Assembly (NCBI GenBank): GCA_024711125.1
Contig: JANJTM010000025.1
Coordinates: 186,001-250,000 of the forward strand
DNA from: Rhodothermales bacterium
GTDB lineage: Bacteria > Bacteroidota > Rhodothermia > Rhodothermales > UBA10348
DNA: 64,000 nucleotides
Direction of reading: 5' to 3'
In this document: in pieces, positions 9,238 to 17,877 of the stretch
Numbering within the stretch: the stretch's first letter is position 1
Layout of the letters: each line of letters opens with the position of its first letter
The notes under the pieces: model-generated
Told to the model about the DNA's origin: nothing
Database searches by the model: none
The model's input: the letters and a program-made list of their open reading frames with translations, nothing else
Translations under genes and position numbers: made by a program

Positions 9238-10308
9238 GTGCCCGCCGCCCGTCGCCACCACGCCCTCGGCGCGGCGCGCGCCCGCCGCGCCGCCGACGCA
9301 CTCCTGCTTACGGACCCGGCCGACGTCCGCTGGGCATGCGGTTTCACGGGATCCAACGGGTGGTTGCTGTGGACGCCCTGGGCGGCGCGTTTCGTCACCG
9401 ACGGCCGATACGCCGAACAGGCATCAAGGGAGGTCGTCGGTGCCGAAATCACGGCCGAAGGCGGCGACCTGGCGCGGCTCCTGGCGGAAACCTGGCCATC
9501 CGGCGTCCAATCCGCGGCCTTTTCGGCCGACCGGGTGACGGTCGATACCGCAGAGCGCCTGCGCGCGGCCCTGCCTGACGTCCGGTGGGTTCCGGGAACC
9601 CATGTGCTGGGGCCGGAACGTGCGGTGAAGGACGAGGGAGAACTGGCGGCGATCGTGAGGGCACAGCGGATCAGCGAAGCCGTCTTCGTCGAACTCCTCG
9701 AACGCCTCCGCCCGGGGGTGTCGGAACGGGAACTGGCGGCCGAAATCACGTGGCTGCACCTCCGGCGCGGGGCCGAACGCATGTCGTTCGAACCGATCGT
9801 GGCGTCGGGACCCAACTCGGCGCTTCCGCATGCACGTCCTACGCGCCGGGTGCTCGAACGGGGGGACGTTCTGCTGCTCGATTTTGGCTGCGTGGTCGAC
9901 GGATATGCCAGCGACATGACGCGGATGGTGAGCCTCGGGCAACCCCGCGCCGACGTTCTGCGCGTTCACGCCCTGGTCCGCGAGGCCGTGGAGGCGGCAG
10001 AGGAGGGGGCACGGGCCGGACTGGCTTCGGCGCAGGTCGATGCGCTCGCCCGCACCCGGATCGAGCGCGCCGGATACGGCTCCCGCTTCCCTCACTCGCT
10101 CGGCCATGGAGTCGGCCTCGACATCCATGAATGGCCCTCCGTCTCGTTCCGCAGCCAGGACGAGCTTCCTGCCGGATGCGTCCTCACGATCGAGCCCGGC
10201 ATCTACCTGGAAGGAGAATTCGGGGTCCGATTGGAGGACATGGTCGTCCTTGACGATACCGGAATCCGGCGTCTGACCGATCTGACGCTCGACCTCGTCA
10301 CCGTCTGA
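9238..10308 (+). CDS. Xaa-Pro aminopeptidase-type M24B peptidase
   Basis: A 356-residue two-domain protein: a creatinase-like N-terminal domain (about 1-125) and a pita-bread metallopeptidase domain. All five metal ligands are present: the two aspartates in [20 protein letters not shown], the histidine in [13 protein letters not shown], and the glutamates in LTIEPGIY and GVRLEDMVV. It should remove N-terminal residues before proline (PepQ/PepP type) using two Mn or Co ions in the cytoplasm. The start is the GTG at 9238, 3 bp after guaB; no ATG fits as well. Confidence 0.93.
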   Translation: MPAARRHHALGAARARRAADALLLTDPADVRWACGFTGSNGWLLWTPWAARFVTDGRYAEQASREVVGAEITAEGGDLARLLAETWPSGVQSAAFSADRVTVDTAERLRAALPDVRWVPGTHVLGPERAVKDEGELAAIVRAQRISEAVFVELLERLRPGVSERELAAEITWLHLRRGAERMSFEPIVASGPNSALPHARPTRRVLERGDVLLLDFGCVVDGYASDMTRMVSLGQPRADVLRVHALVREAVEAAEEGARAGLASAQVDALARTRIERAGYGSRFPHSLGHGVGLDIHEWPSVSFRSQDELPAGCVLTIEPGIYLEGEFGVRLEDMVVLDDTGIRRLTDLTLDLVTV

Positions 10309-10312
10309 TCGC

Positions 10313-10984
10313 ATGCCCGACGAAGCCCCGCGATTGCGCTACAGCCACCCGCTCGCCTGCGGCGACGAAGAATCGGTCGAGCGGGCACGCCGCCTGGCCG
10401 AAGACCTCGGCGGGCGGCGATCCGTCCGATCGTTCAGCGACAGGCCGATAGCGGCCGGGATACTGGAGCAGTGCATCACGGCGGCCGGCTCGGCGCCGAG
10501 CGGGGCCAATCGCCAGCCGTGGCATTTTGTCGTGGTTACGGATCCCGACCTCAAGCGGCGTATCCGTGTGGCGGCCGAGGCCGAAGAGCAGGCATTCTAC
10601 GCCGGACGGGCACCCGAGGAGTGGCTCGAGGCGCTGGCACCGCTCGGAACGGACGCCGACAAGCCGTTCCTTGAACACGCTCCGGCGCTCATCGCCGTGT
10701 TTGCCAGGCGCTGGGACCACTCGGAGACCGGCGAGCGGATCAAGCACTACTATGTCCAGGAGAGCGTGGGCATAGCGACGGGAATGCTCGTGGCGGCGCT
10801 ACACCTCTCGGGCCTGTCGACGCTGACCCATACGCCCAGTCCCATGCGTTTCCTGGCCGAGATCCTCGATCGCCCGGCCTCCGACCAACCGTTCCTTCTT
10901 CTGGTCGTCGGCCACGCCGCCGCTGACGCCACCGTTCCCGGGATCCGGCGGAAGTCGCTCCCGGAGATCGCCACCTTCCGCTGA
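10313..10984 (+). CDS. Nitroreductase-family flavoprotein, iodotyrosine-deiodinase-like
   Basis: A 223-residue FMN protein. The opening [14 protein letters not shown] and the block [20 protein letters not shown] are the FMN-binding core of the nitroreductase fold. The pattern goes further towards the iodotyrosine deiodinase (IYD) branch: SAPSGA-x-x-x-[11 protein letters not shown], a long lid with an EEQAFYAGR...EEW segment and [17 protein letters not shown] homologues in bacteria reductively dehalogenate halotyrosines or reduce other small ligands. The real substrate is unknown. It begins 4 bp after the M24 peptidase stop, so the two are likely co-transcribed. Confidence 0.82.
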   Translation: MPDEAPRLRYSHPLACGDEESVERARRLAEDLGGRRSVRSFSDRPIAAGILEQCITAAGSAPSGANRQPWHFVVVTDPDLKRRIRVAAEAEEQAFYAGRAPEEWLEALAPLGTDADKPFLEHAPALIAVFARRWDHSETGERIKHYYVQESVGIATGMLVAALHLSGLSTLTHTPSPMRFLAEILDRPASDQPFLLLVVGHAAADATVPGIRRKSLPEIATFR

Positions 10985-10998
10985 CCGGGCCGCTGCGC

Positions 10999-12270
10999 AT
11001 GCGTCGCGTTCTCGTCGTAGCGTACTACTTCCCGCCCATGGGTTTGAGCGGCGTCCAGCGGGTCGCCAAGTGGGTGAAGTACCTTCCGCACTTCGGATGG
11101 GAGCCGACCGTGCTGACGGTGCAACCAAGGGGGTATTTCGCCTTCGACCCGACGCTCCTCGGGGAGGTCGAGGCGGCCGGAATCCGCATCGTTCGAACCC
11201 GGTCGCTCGATCCCACGCGCCTGTACGCCGGGGGCGAGCGCGTGGAAATGCCCGACGAAGGATCGCGCCGAATGCTTTCCGTCCTCAGCCAGGCGCTGTT
11301 CGTTCCGGACAACAAGATCGGCTGGTATTGGCCGGCCGTCCGGGCCGGGGCACGACTGCACGCCGGGGTGCCCTTCGACGCGGTGCTGTCGAGCGCCCCA
11401 CCGTACACCGGGCACCTGGTGGGGGCCCGGATTTCGCGCCGGATCGGGCGACCGCTGATCGCGGACTTCCGGGACGATTGGCTCGGAAACCCGCGGCATA
11501 CCTACCCGACGCGATGGCACCGGGCGACCCACGCGGCGCTCGAGCGGGCCGTACTGAGGCAGGCGTCGTGTATCACGGCCATAAATCCGGTGATAGCGAG
11601 GGAACTGGCCTCGCGACACCCGGAGCTGCCGTCGGACCGCATCCGGGTACTGGAACAGGGCTTCGACCCGGAAGATTACCCCCCAACGCGGGATCCGCGT
11701 CCGCCCGGTTCGGCCACCCGCATCGTGTATACGGGCATCTTCTATGATGCCCAGACACCTGCGCCCTTCCTCGAGGGCCTCGCACGATTCCGTGCCCTGC
11801 ACCCGGACCGGGCGATCGAAGCACATTTCCACGGACTGTTTCCGGCTCGGGAGCGCGAGAGGGTGACACGTCTCGGCCTGGAGGACGTGGTCCGCATCGG
11901 CCCGTACCTCGACCATCGCGACGCGATGGCCGAAGTCGCGCGTGCCGATGCGGCGTGGCTCACCGTCGGAAGACGCGAGGGAGCGGAGCAGATCTCCACC
12001 GGCAAACTCTATGCATACGCCGGGGCGGGAGTACCCATCCTCGGGCTGGTTCCCGACGGGGCTGCCCGAGACGCCCTCGTCGAGTACGGAGCGTCGGTAC
12101 TGGCACCGCCCGACGATCCCGTCGCGATCGCCGAGGCCATCCGGGAAATGGTCGAGGGCACGGCTGCCGGGACTCTTCCGAAACCGAACCCGGCATTCCA
12201 GGAACGCCACAACCGGATCGGCATCGCCGGGCGGCTCGCCGAAATGCTGGACGGGCTGACGACAGCGTGA
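10999..12270 (+). CDS. Glycosyltransferase, GT4-like
   Basis: A 423-residue GT-B protein. The N-terminal Rossmann domain starts with VLVVAYYFPPMGLSGVQRVAKWVKYL, the glycine-rich acceptor-side loop typical of family 4 transferases acting on polysaccharides. The C-terminal donor domain has RIVYTGIFY and a KLYAYAGAGVPILGLVPDGA segment corresponding to the nucleotide-sugar binding E-x7-E region, here with K/Q replacing part of the usual glutamate pattern. No transmembrane segment is seen. It probably transfers a sugar in a surface polysaccharide pathway; no other polysaccharide genes are adjacent apart from the epimerase at 4423. Confidence 0.78.
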   Translation: MRRVLVVAYYFPPMGLSGVQRVAKWVKYLPHFGWEPTVLTVQPRGYFAFDPTLLGEVEAAGIRIVRTRSLDPTRLYAGGERVEMPDEGSRRMLSVLSQALFVPDNKIGWYWPAVRAGARLHAGVPFDAVLSSAPPYTGHLVGARISRRIGRPLIADFRDDWLGNPRHTYPTRWHRATHAALERAVLRQASCITAINPVIARELASRHPELPSDRIRVLEQGFDPEDYPPTRDPRPPGSATRIVYTGIFYDAQTPAPFLEGLARFRALHPDRAIEAHFHGLFPARERERVTRLGLEDVVRIGPYLDHRDAMAEVARADAAWLTVGRREGAEQISTGKLYAYAGAGVPILGLVPDGAARDALVEYGASVLAPPDDPVAIAEAIREMVEGTAAGTLPKPNPAFQERHNRIGIAGRLAEMLDGLTTA

Positions 12271-12324
12271 TCCGAACGTGGCCAGTTCGTACTATTCGCC
12301 CCGCTGCCCCTCACCGAAAGTGCC

Positions 12325-12753
12325 ATGACCGCCAGACCCGAAGCGGGAGACGAACATCTTCGCCTCGTACTGTCCAGCCGCCTCGACGAGATGGATTCGG
12401 TCGTGGATACGACGGAGGCCTTCCTGCAGAGGCACGAACGGGACGAGGACCGCGTATACACGATGCTGCTCCTCGCCTCGGAAGCCATCACGAACGCCAT
12501 CGAGCACGGCAACGCACTCGATGCATCCAAGGAAGTACGCATCGACTTCTACAGTCGCGACGGCCGCATCGAGATCTGGGTGGAAGACGAGGGCCCGGGG
12601 TTCCGTCGCAGCGAAGTACCCGATCCGCTCAGCAGGGAGCACCTGCTCGCGGAAGGAGGGAGGGGGATCTACCTCATCGAGCAGCTCGCCGACGAGGTGC
12701 GTTTCGAGATGGACGGTCGACGCATCGGCATCTTCTTCCGACGCACCGCCTGA
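12325..12753 (+). CDS. RsbW-like serine kinase/anti-sigma ATPase
   Basis: A 142-residue GHKL ATPase domain alone. The N box is EAITNAIEHGNALD, the G1 box VEDEGPGF, and the G2 region GGRGIYLIEQLADEV. This is the SpoIIAB/RsbW architecture: a kinase that binds and inhibits either a sigma factor or a partner-switching protein and phosphorylates an anti-anti-sigma (STAS) protein. No STAS or PP2C partner is encoded nearby, so the target is unknown. It converges on miaA, with only 8 bp between the two stops. Confidence 0.85.
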   Translation: MTARPEAGDEHLRLVLSSRLDEMDSVVDTTEAFLQRHERDEDRVYTMLLLASEAITNAIEHGNALDASKEVRIDFYSRDGRIEIWVEDEGPGFRRSEVPDPLSREHLLAEGGRGIYLIEQLADEVRFEMDGRRIGIFFRRTA

Positions 12754-12761
12754 AACAGGAC

Positions 12762-13682
12762 TCAGCGCGCGCGCTCCTCGATCACCGAGACCGCGCCGTC
12801 CACTCCGCATGCCGAGCCGTCGATCCAGGTGGCGTCGGGGTAGCGCCGAAGCCAGGTGAGTTGCCGCTTGGCGTAACGGCGCGTATCGGTGACTATCCGC
12901 CTCACCATGTCTTCCTGGCCGCACTCGCCGGCCAGGTACGCCGACACCTCGTGATAGCCGATCGTGCGCAACGGGTTTGCGTCCAGGTCGATGCCGGCCG
13001 ACCTCAGTTGTCGGGCCTCTTCGACCAGGCCGGATTCGATCATGGACCGCACGCGCCGTTCGATCCGGGCGTTCAACTCCGCTCGCGGTCGGGTCAATAC
13101 GAAAATATCGTACTCGAAGGCAGGAGGGGGGATCTCGTTGAAATAGGACGATAGCGGGCGTCCGGTACCTTCGAGCACCTCGAGGCCCCGGAGCATGCGC
13201 TGGGTCTTCGTGGGATCGAGCGTGGCGGCATACGCGGGATCGCCCTCCTGCAGCGCGCGAAACAGGACGCCCGCGCCTTCGGTTGCCAGCCGTGCGGCCA
13301 GTCGCTCCCTTACGGACGCATCCACGGGCGGAATGTCGGCCAGACCGAACACGATCGCCTGCAGGTACAGTGTCGAACCGCCTACGAGGATGGGCTTCCT
13401 GCCCCTGTCGAGAATGTCCCGGACACAGCGTTCCGCCTCGCGCGCGAACGCCCCGGCCGAGAGCGGCTCACGCACCGAACGCGCGTCGACCAGGTGGTGG
13501 CGAACCCGGGCCCGTTCTTCGGGGGTCGGCTTGGCCGTCGCGACATTCAGTTCGCGGTACACCTGCCGGCTGTCTGCCGACACGATTTCCCCGCCGTTGC
13601 GCTCGGCCCAGGCCACGGCCACGTCGGACTTGCCCGACGCGGTGGGCCCCGTGAGGTACGGGATGGTGGCGGCCGCGATCAA
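12762..13682 (-). CDS. miaA: tRNA dimethylallyltransferase
   Basis: A 306-residue MiaA, which adds a dimethylallyl group to A37 of tRNAs reading UNN codons. The P-loop GPTASGKS is at residues 12-19, followed by the substrate motifs IVSADSRQVY and KPTPEE, the VGGSTLYLQA loop and the RTIGYHE and TRRYAKRQLTWLR segments. No ATG or GTG lies just upstream of the P-loop in frame; the best start is the TTG at 13682, whose TTGA overlaps the rhodanese stop by 4 bp and gives the correct N-terminal length. It is the last gene of a minus-strand set that begins at the recombinase. Confidence 0.93.
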   Translation of the reverse strand: MIAAATIPYLTGPTASGKSDVAVAWAERNGGEIVSADSRQVYRELNVATAKPTPEERARVRHHLVDARSVREPLSAGAFAREAERCVRDILDRGRKPILVGGSTLYLQAIVFGLADIPPVDASVRERLAARLATEGAGVLFRALQEGDPAYAATLDPTKTQRMLRGLEVLEGTGRPLSSYFNEIPPPAFEYDIFVLTRPRAELNARIERRVRSMIESGLVEEARQLRSAGIDLDANPLRTIGYHEVSAYLAGECGQEDMVRRIVTDTRRYAKRQLTWLRRYPDATWIDGSACGVDGAVSVIEERAR

Positions 13683-14014
13683 TAGGCCCGGACCTTCGGA
13701 TCGATCACCCGGCTCCACGCGTTGATTCCGCCTTCGAGATTGAATACCCGGGAGAAGCCCCGGGCGCGCAGCCAGGCGACGACCGAGGCCGACCGGTGGC
13801 CGGAACGGCAGTACAGCACGAGATCCCGGTCCCGGTCGACCTCCAGTTCCGCGATCCGGTCGGCGAGTTCGAACACCGGGATATGTGTGCCGCCGATGTT
13901 GGAGTACGCCCGCTCGTCGGCAGGGCGGATATCGATCAACCGGATTCCGTCCGGTTCCTCCGCCAGCCGGCGGGACACTTCGTCCGGGCCGAGCCCGGGT
14001 ACGCTGAAGAACAT
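13679..14014 (-). CDS. Single-domain rhodanese-like protein
   Basis: A 111-residue rhodanese fold. The active-site loop is LYCRSGHRSA with cysteine 69, and the family signature IDIRPADER comes earlier. The CxxGxRS-type loop of GlpE/PspE-like proteins can carry a persulfide and pass sulfur to acceptors such as cyanide, thioredoxin or cofactors. There is no signal peptide, so it is cytoplasmic. The stop overlaps the TTG start of miaA, and the start lies 6 bp after the lycopene cyclase stop. The role in this set is unknown. Confidence 0.88.
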   Translation of the reverse strand: MFFSVPGLGPDEVSRRLAEEPDGIRLIDIRPADERAYSNIGGTHIPVFELADRIAELEVDRDRDLVLYCRSGHRSASVVAWLRARGFSRVFNLEGGINAWSRVIDPKVRAY

Positions 14015-14020
14015 GGGGGA

Positions 14021-14761
14021 TCAGCTTGTCTGATCTCTTCGGGGCACGCGTCCCGTGCCGAAGAGAAACGTCACGAGGCCAAAAGCCACGAGCACGTTGG
14101 TGACGAGAAAGAATACCGCCTCCTCGATCGGAAGTCCGAGCGGATCGATATCCAGGGAGGTTGCGTCTTCGATGTGCCAGATGCCGTCTCCGATCGCAAA
14201 CCGGTCGGCAATCCAGAGGTAGAGCGTCGGCACGGCGATCGTCCACACGACCGTGCGCCACCGCGCCGCGAGGGCCGGACCCGAAAAGAAGGCGAGCGCC
14301 GCGATGACCGGGCACGCCCAGGCGATGATGAGTCCGAGGTAGGTGCCCTTCTCCCAACCGCTCAGGAGGATACCGGCCCCTGCAGCGGCCGAAAGCCCCG
14401 CCACGATCCCGACCACGCGCACCGCGTTCCGGGCCGGTTGCTGCCCGGCATCCAGGTCACGGCTTAGCAGGGCTCGCATCCACAGTCCGGTCAGGACCGG
14501 CTGAAGCAGGAAGAACGCATACTCCTCGTACGGCACGTAGAAGAGCGTACCGAGAACCCGGTCCGCCCCGTAGGTCCAGATGCGTTCCGCCACGAGATAA
14601 TTGTCCCACGGGGTCGTGTACGCGAACGCCACGATCGCGATGAACGCCAACGCCCTGGAAAACGGTATTCCTGCCCCGTCAGGCCGGTAACCGCGCGTCC
14701 TGCGCAGGAGGACGGCGATCGGAACCAGGACGAACAGGAGCAGGAATCCGAGATACGTCAT
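14021..14761 (-). CDS. Lycopene cyclase, fused CrtYc-CrtYd type
   Basis: A 246-residue integral membrane protein of about seven helices, made of two repeats of the heterodimeric lycopene cyclase domain joined in one chain. Each repeat has the diagnostic PxE(E) motif: [12 protein letters not shown] in the first and [12 protein letters not shown] in the second. The fused form is known from Salinibacter-like bacteria and archaea and converts the psi ends of lycopene into beta rings. It overlaps the CrtO-like gene upstream by 4 bp, so ring formation and 4-ketolation are probably co-expressed. Phytoene synthase and desaturase are not in this window. Confidence 0.9.
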   Translation of the reverse strand: MTYLGFLLLFVLVPIAVLLRRTRGYRPDGAGIPFSRALAFIAIVAFAYTTPWDNYLVAERIWTYGADRVLGTLFYVPYEEYAFFLLQPVLTGLWMRALLSRDLDAGQQPARNAVRVVGIVAGLSAAAGAGILLSGWEKGTYLGLIIAWACPVIAALAFFSGPALAARWRTVVWTIAVPTLYLWIADRFAIGDGIWHIEDATSLDIDPLGLPIEEAVFFLVTNVLVAFGLVTFLFGTGRVPRRDQTS

Positions 14762-16293
14762 GAACGTCGCCGCTCCAGGTCCTTCAGGACGACGCGGGCC
14801 GCATTACGCCCGGACGCCCCCATGATGCCTCCGCCCGGGTGCGTGCTGGCCCCCGTCAGGTAGAGCCCGCGCAGGTGCGACCTGTAGCCGGCGAATCCGG
14901 CCGCCGGCCTCAGGGCAAACATCTGGTCAAGGCTCATCTCGAGGTGCATCACGTTTCCGCGCAACAGGCCGAGCTCCCGTTCCAGCCAGAGCGGATGCTG
15001 GAAGAGTCGCCCGACGACCGAGTCCCTGGTTCCGGGAGCTACTCGCTCGAACGCATCGAGCAGGCGATCGGCTTCCCGCTCGGCGATGTCGTCCCATGAA
15101 TTCCCGCCGGAAAGCGCATACGGATAGTACTGGCCCCACAGCCAGAGCACTTCGTGTCCGGGCGGAGCCAGCGAATCGTCCACGGCCGAAAACGTCATGG
15201 CGACGATCGGGGGATCCTGCGCCGGTTCGCCGCGCAGGTAGTCGGCGTACGACGCGCGGATCTGCGCCGTGTCCCGGCAGACGAGCTGCAATGCCGTCCG
15301 CGCCTCGTCTCCGGGATGGTCGGCGTAGCGCACCGGCCGGTTCAGCGCGAGCCGCAGGATCGCGCCGAAGCCGTTTCCGACCCGCATCGCCCGCGTTTCC
15401 GGCGGTCGGTGCTCGGGCGGAAGCAGCCGGCCGAGCGTTTCGAGAGCGTGCGCCGCTCCCACGACGGCACGCGCGGTGTACCGCTCGTTGCCGACCCGGA
15501 CCCCGTGCGCCCGACCGGAGCGTACCAGGATCTCGTCGACGGGGGCGCCGGTGAACACCCGCCCGCCGTGGTGCTCGATGCACCGGGCGAGCGCCTGGGT
15601 GAGCATTCCCGAACCGCCTCGCGGCCGCGCCACGCCCCCTTCGTGGTACAGCGGATGCCACAGCAGGAAGGGCCCGGTCAGCGGCTCGGTGGGAGGGGGG
15701 CCCGACTGGGCAGCCATCCAGACGAGCGGAGTGCGGACCTTCTCCTCATTGAAGTAGCGTTCGGCCACCTCTCCGTAGGGCGCCAGGATCATCGGAAGGG
15801 CACGTTTCCAGTCGAGCTTGAGTGCCGGATTGAACGCCATCGCGCGGCCCAGCTCCAGCGGACCCGGACTGGAGAGAAACGCCTCCTTGACCGCCCGGGC
15901 GAACGGCAGCCACTCCTCGTGGAACCGGCGGTATGCGTCGCCTTCCCCGGTGAACGAGCGTTCCAGACCGTCACACGTCCGGTCGACGTCCCGCCAAATG
16001 AATATCGAATCCCCGTCGGCGTAGGGTGCGAAGAACAGTGGATCCAGTTCGAGGTACTCCAGGCCGAACCGTTCGAGTTGCAGCTCCTCGACGACGGGTG
16101 TGAGCCGGATCAGGATATGCGCGCTTCCGCCGAGATCGAATCGGTACCCGGGTACGATCTCCCTTGTCGAAACGGCGCCACCCACGATGTCGCGGCGCTC
16201 GAAGACCGCAACGCGGTACCCGGCCTGGGCGAGATAGGCGCTCGTGACGAGACCGTTGTGACCGGCGCCGATGGTGATGACGTCGAAGTCCAT
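14758..16293 (-). CDS. CrtO-like carotenoid ketolase / phytoene-desaturase family flavoenzyme
   Basis: A 511-residue FAD oxidoreductase. The dinucleotide motif [20 protein letters not shown] opens the protein. The C-terminus has [20 protein letters not shown], the form found in CrtO beta-carotene ketolases and relatives rather than in CrtI desaturases. With a lycopene cyclase 4 bp overlapping downstream, a 4-ketolase acting on beta- or gamma-carotene is the most economical reading; another COG1233 carotenoid oxidase is possible. The ATG at 16293 gives the family N-terminus. The gene begins only 2 bp after the stop of the tyrosine recombinase, so it has no promoter of its own in the normal position. 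Confidence 0.8.
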   Translation of the reverse strand: MDFDVITIGAGHNGLVTSAYLAQAGYRVAVFERRDIVGGAVSTREIVPGYRFDLGGSAHILIRLTPVVEELQLERFGLEYLELDPLFFAPYADGDSIFIWRDVDRTCDGLERSFTGEGDAYRRFHEEWLPFARAVKEAFLSSPGPLELGRAMAFNPALKLDWKRALPMILAPYGEVAERYFNEEKVRTPLVWMAAQSGPPPTEPLTGPFLLWHPLYHEGGVARPRGGSGMLTQALARCIEHHGGRVFTGAPVDEILVRSGRAHGVRVGNERYTARAVVGAAHALETLGRLLPPEHRPPETRAMRVGNGFGAILRLALNRPVRYADHPGDEARTALQLVCRDTAQIRASYADYLRGEPAQDPPIVAMTFSAVDDSLAPPGHEVLWLWGQYYPYALSGGNSWDDIAEREADRLLDAFERVAPGTRDSVVGRLFQHPLWLERELGLLRGNVMHLEMSLDQMFALRPAAGFAGYRSHLRGLYLTGASTHPGGGIMGASGRNAARVVLKDLERRRS

Positions 16294-16295
16294 GG

Positions 16296-17282
16296 TCAGT
16301 CGGGCTTGCGAGACCCGATGTGGATGTAGTCGGCCGCCGAATCCCGCAGCCGATCCCGTTGGTGAACATACACCATCGTCGTTTCCAGCTTCTTGTGTCG
16401 CGCGTGCGCCTGGACCTGCTGCAGGGAGGCTCCGGCTTCGATGGCAAGAGTGCAGCCCGTGTGCCGCAGCGTGTGGGCACCGATGTCCGGGAGACCGGCC
16501 TTCTGCGCCGCCGTTCGCACGATTCTGTAAATGGAATGCGGAGTCAGGCGCTTTCCGAAGGATCGATTGCTCAGAGAGCGCCAGACAGGACCGGAGGTTA
16601 TGGAGTAGTGAGCAAGGTGCTCCCTGACCGTCCATTCGACATGCTCGGGCACCTTGACATACTGGTCCCGTCCGCCCTTGGTGTCCGGAAGGTCCAGCAC
16701 CGTATAGGACCCGATGGGCCGCAGGTGTGCGACGTCCATGGCAGCCGCTTCCGAGCGCCGCAGTACCAGATGGAGCAGAACAAGGACAAGCGTCGAATCG
16801 CGAACTCCGGACGTCTCGTTGTCTGCCGCGGCATTCACGAGTGCCGCAGCCTGCTCGATCGAAAGAACGAGGATTGCGCTGTCCGAGGAGCGAATCCTGG
16901 GCAGTCTGCGAATCAACTGCCGTTTTGCGGGATGACTGTCCAGTACGCCGAGAGCATCGAGCCAGTCGAAGAAGCCTCGGATGGCTGCGAGCCGTCGGCG
17001 GATCGTGGCGGGGCGATATTCATTGCGGGAAAGCTCGTCGAGGTGGCGGTTGATGTCCACGAAAGTTATCCGTCTCGCAACCTCGAGCGAAACCGTATCA
17101 CAGCCAAAGAAACCCGCAAGATCAAGGAAGTAGGCGCGCCGGGTCCGCGGATTGTCAAACCTGAAAAGAAAGAGCTGTATCAGGTCTGCCCTCGGATCAT
17201 CCATTCCGAAGCGGGCTACGACGCTGCCTCCATCCGTTCTGGCGACCCCTGTCGGCGTCACGGTGATGCGTTCACCCGGCAT
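16296..17282 (-). CDS. Tyrosine recombinase/integrase, XerC/D-like
   Basis: A 328-residue tyrosine recombinase. The N-terminal SAM-like core-binding domain (about 30-115: [22 protein letters not shown] and [17 protein letters not shown]) precedes the catalytic domain. The active-site residues can be placed: R in [12 protein letters not shown] in [13 protein letters not shown], HxxR in HTLRHTG, H in [11 protein letters not shown] and the nucleophile Y in MVYVHQRD. The ATG at 17282 overlaps the HNH stop; a GTG at 17312 is an alternative. G+C is visibly lower than in neighbouring genes. The stop is 2 bp before the CrtO-like start. Likely the mobility or resolution enzyme of a small integrated element. 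Confidence 0.9.
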   Translation of the reverse strand: MPGERITVTPTGVARTDGGSVVARFGMDDPRADLIQLFLFRFDNPRTRRAYFLDLAGFFGCDTVSLEVARRITFVDINRHLDELSRNEYRPATIRRRLAAIRGFFDWLDALGVLDSHPAKRQLIRRLPRIRSSDSAILVLSIEQAAALVNAAADNETSGVRDSTLVLVLLHLVLRRSEAAAMDVAHLRPIGSYTVLDLPDTKGGRDQYVKVPEHVEWTVREHLAHYSITSGPVWRSLSNRSFGKRLTPHSIYRIVRTAAQKAGLPDIGAHTLRHTGCTLAIEAGASLQQVQAHARHKKLETTMVYVHQRDRLRDSAADYIHIGSRKPD

Positions 17283-17785
17283 TTCCAATCTCCGTCTTGC
17301 GTTGTTCCGCACTTCGCTGGTGCGCTCGATCCAGGGATTTCACCAGCAATCGAAGCACGTTCTCCTTCGGGAATCGGTCGGACACATCCCTGAGATGCCG
17401 TTCCATGGACGGTCCGATCACGACGGCGATCGGACCCTTCTCATACCCACGAAATCGGTCCAGCTGGTTCATCCACGGTGTGCCGTACTCCAGGTTATCG
17501 CATCGGCTGTTCGCCGGGTTGCCGTCGAGATGTCGTATATGCGGAAGCTCTGCCGGCTGTTTGCCCAGGAACTCCCAAGCTACCAACTGAACCGCGTTTG
17601 TTAATCGGGATGGACAGGATCCTGCCGTGGGATGACACGAGGTAGCCCGGAACGATTACTCCGTGACGATCCACACACGGCCTCCGCACGTCGCCGGGAA
17701 GAGCCGTGGATCGAACCGTTTCCAGGAGACGCTCCGTCTTCGCGAAGGGAGCAATTTCCAGAAGGGCGGTCAGTGAATCAGCCAT
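17272..17785 (-). pseudogene. HNH endonuclease with a one-base frameshift
   Basis: Two overlapping frames together spell one HNH_3-type endonuclease of about 170 residues, the usual size. The first (17785 to about 17593) gives VDRHGVIVPGYLVSSHGRIL, the strand-rich N-terminal module. The second (to 17272) gives QLVAWEFLG and then LPHIRHLDGNPANSRCDNLE, the H-N-H metal site. Dropping one G near 17592-17593 joins them as INKRVQLVAWEFLG, matching the family pattern (K/R)VHxLVAxAF. So the gene carries an extra base, by mutation or by an assembly error. Its stop overlaps the recombinase start. The protein would nick or cut DNA, as in free-standing homing endonucleases. Confidence 0.78.
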
Positions 17786-17821
17786 ACATGCAGCCTGCTT
17801 GATTAATAACCCCTATTATGA

Positions 17822-17850
17822 AACATAAGAAATCCGCATAGAAGAGTCAA
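17822..17850 (-). promoter_or_regulatory. Sigma-70-type promoter of the HNH/recombinase element
   Basis: On the minus strand TTGACT (17850-17845) and TATGTT (17827-17822) are separated by exactly 17 bp. They match 5 of 6 and 4 of 6 consensus bases. TATGTTTC also resembles the Bacteroidota -7 box TAnnTTTG. The surrounding stretch (about 17790-17850) is the most AT-rich part of the area. It points into the HNH-recombinase-carotenoid genes. Confidence 0.6.
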
Positions 17851-17877
17851 TGTTCGAGTCGGCTGACAGGCAGCCCG

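Noticed and set aside
12325-12753. Complete partner-switching sigma module
   Set aside because: Only the RsbW-like kinase is encoded; neighbours are a glycosyltransferase and miaA, and no STAS protein or PP2C phosphatase is in the window.
17272-17785. HNH gene as an intact active endonuclease or as two genuine small genes
   Set aside because: The strand module and the HNH motif are in different frames and join perfectly if one base is removed, so it is recorded as a frameshifted gene. A programmed +1 shift cannot be excluded, but I see no slippery sequence.
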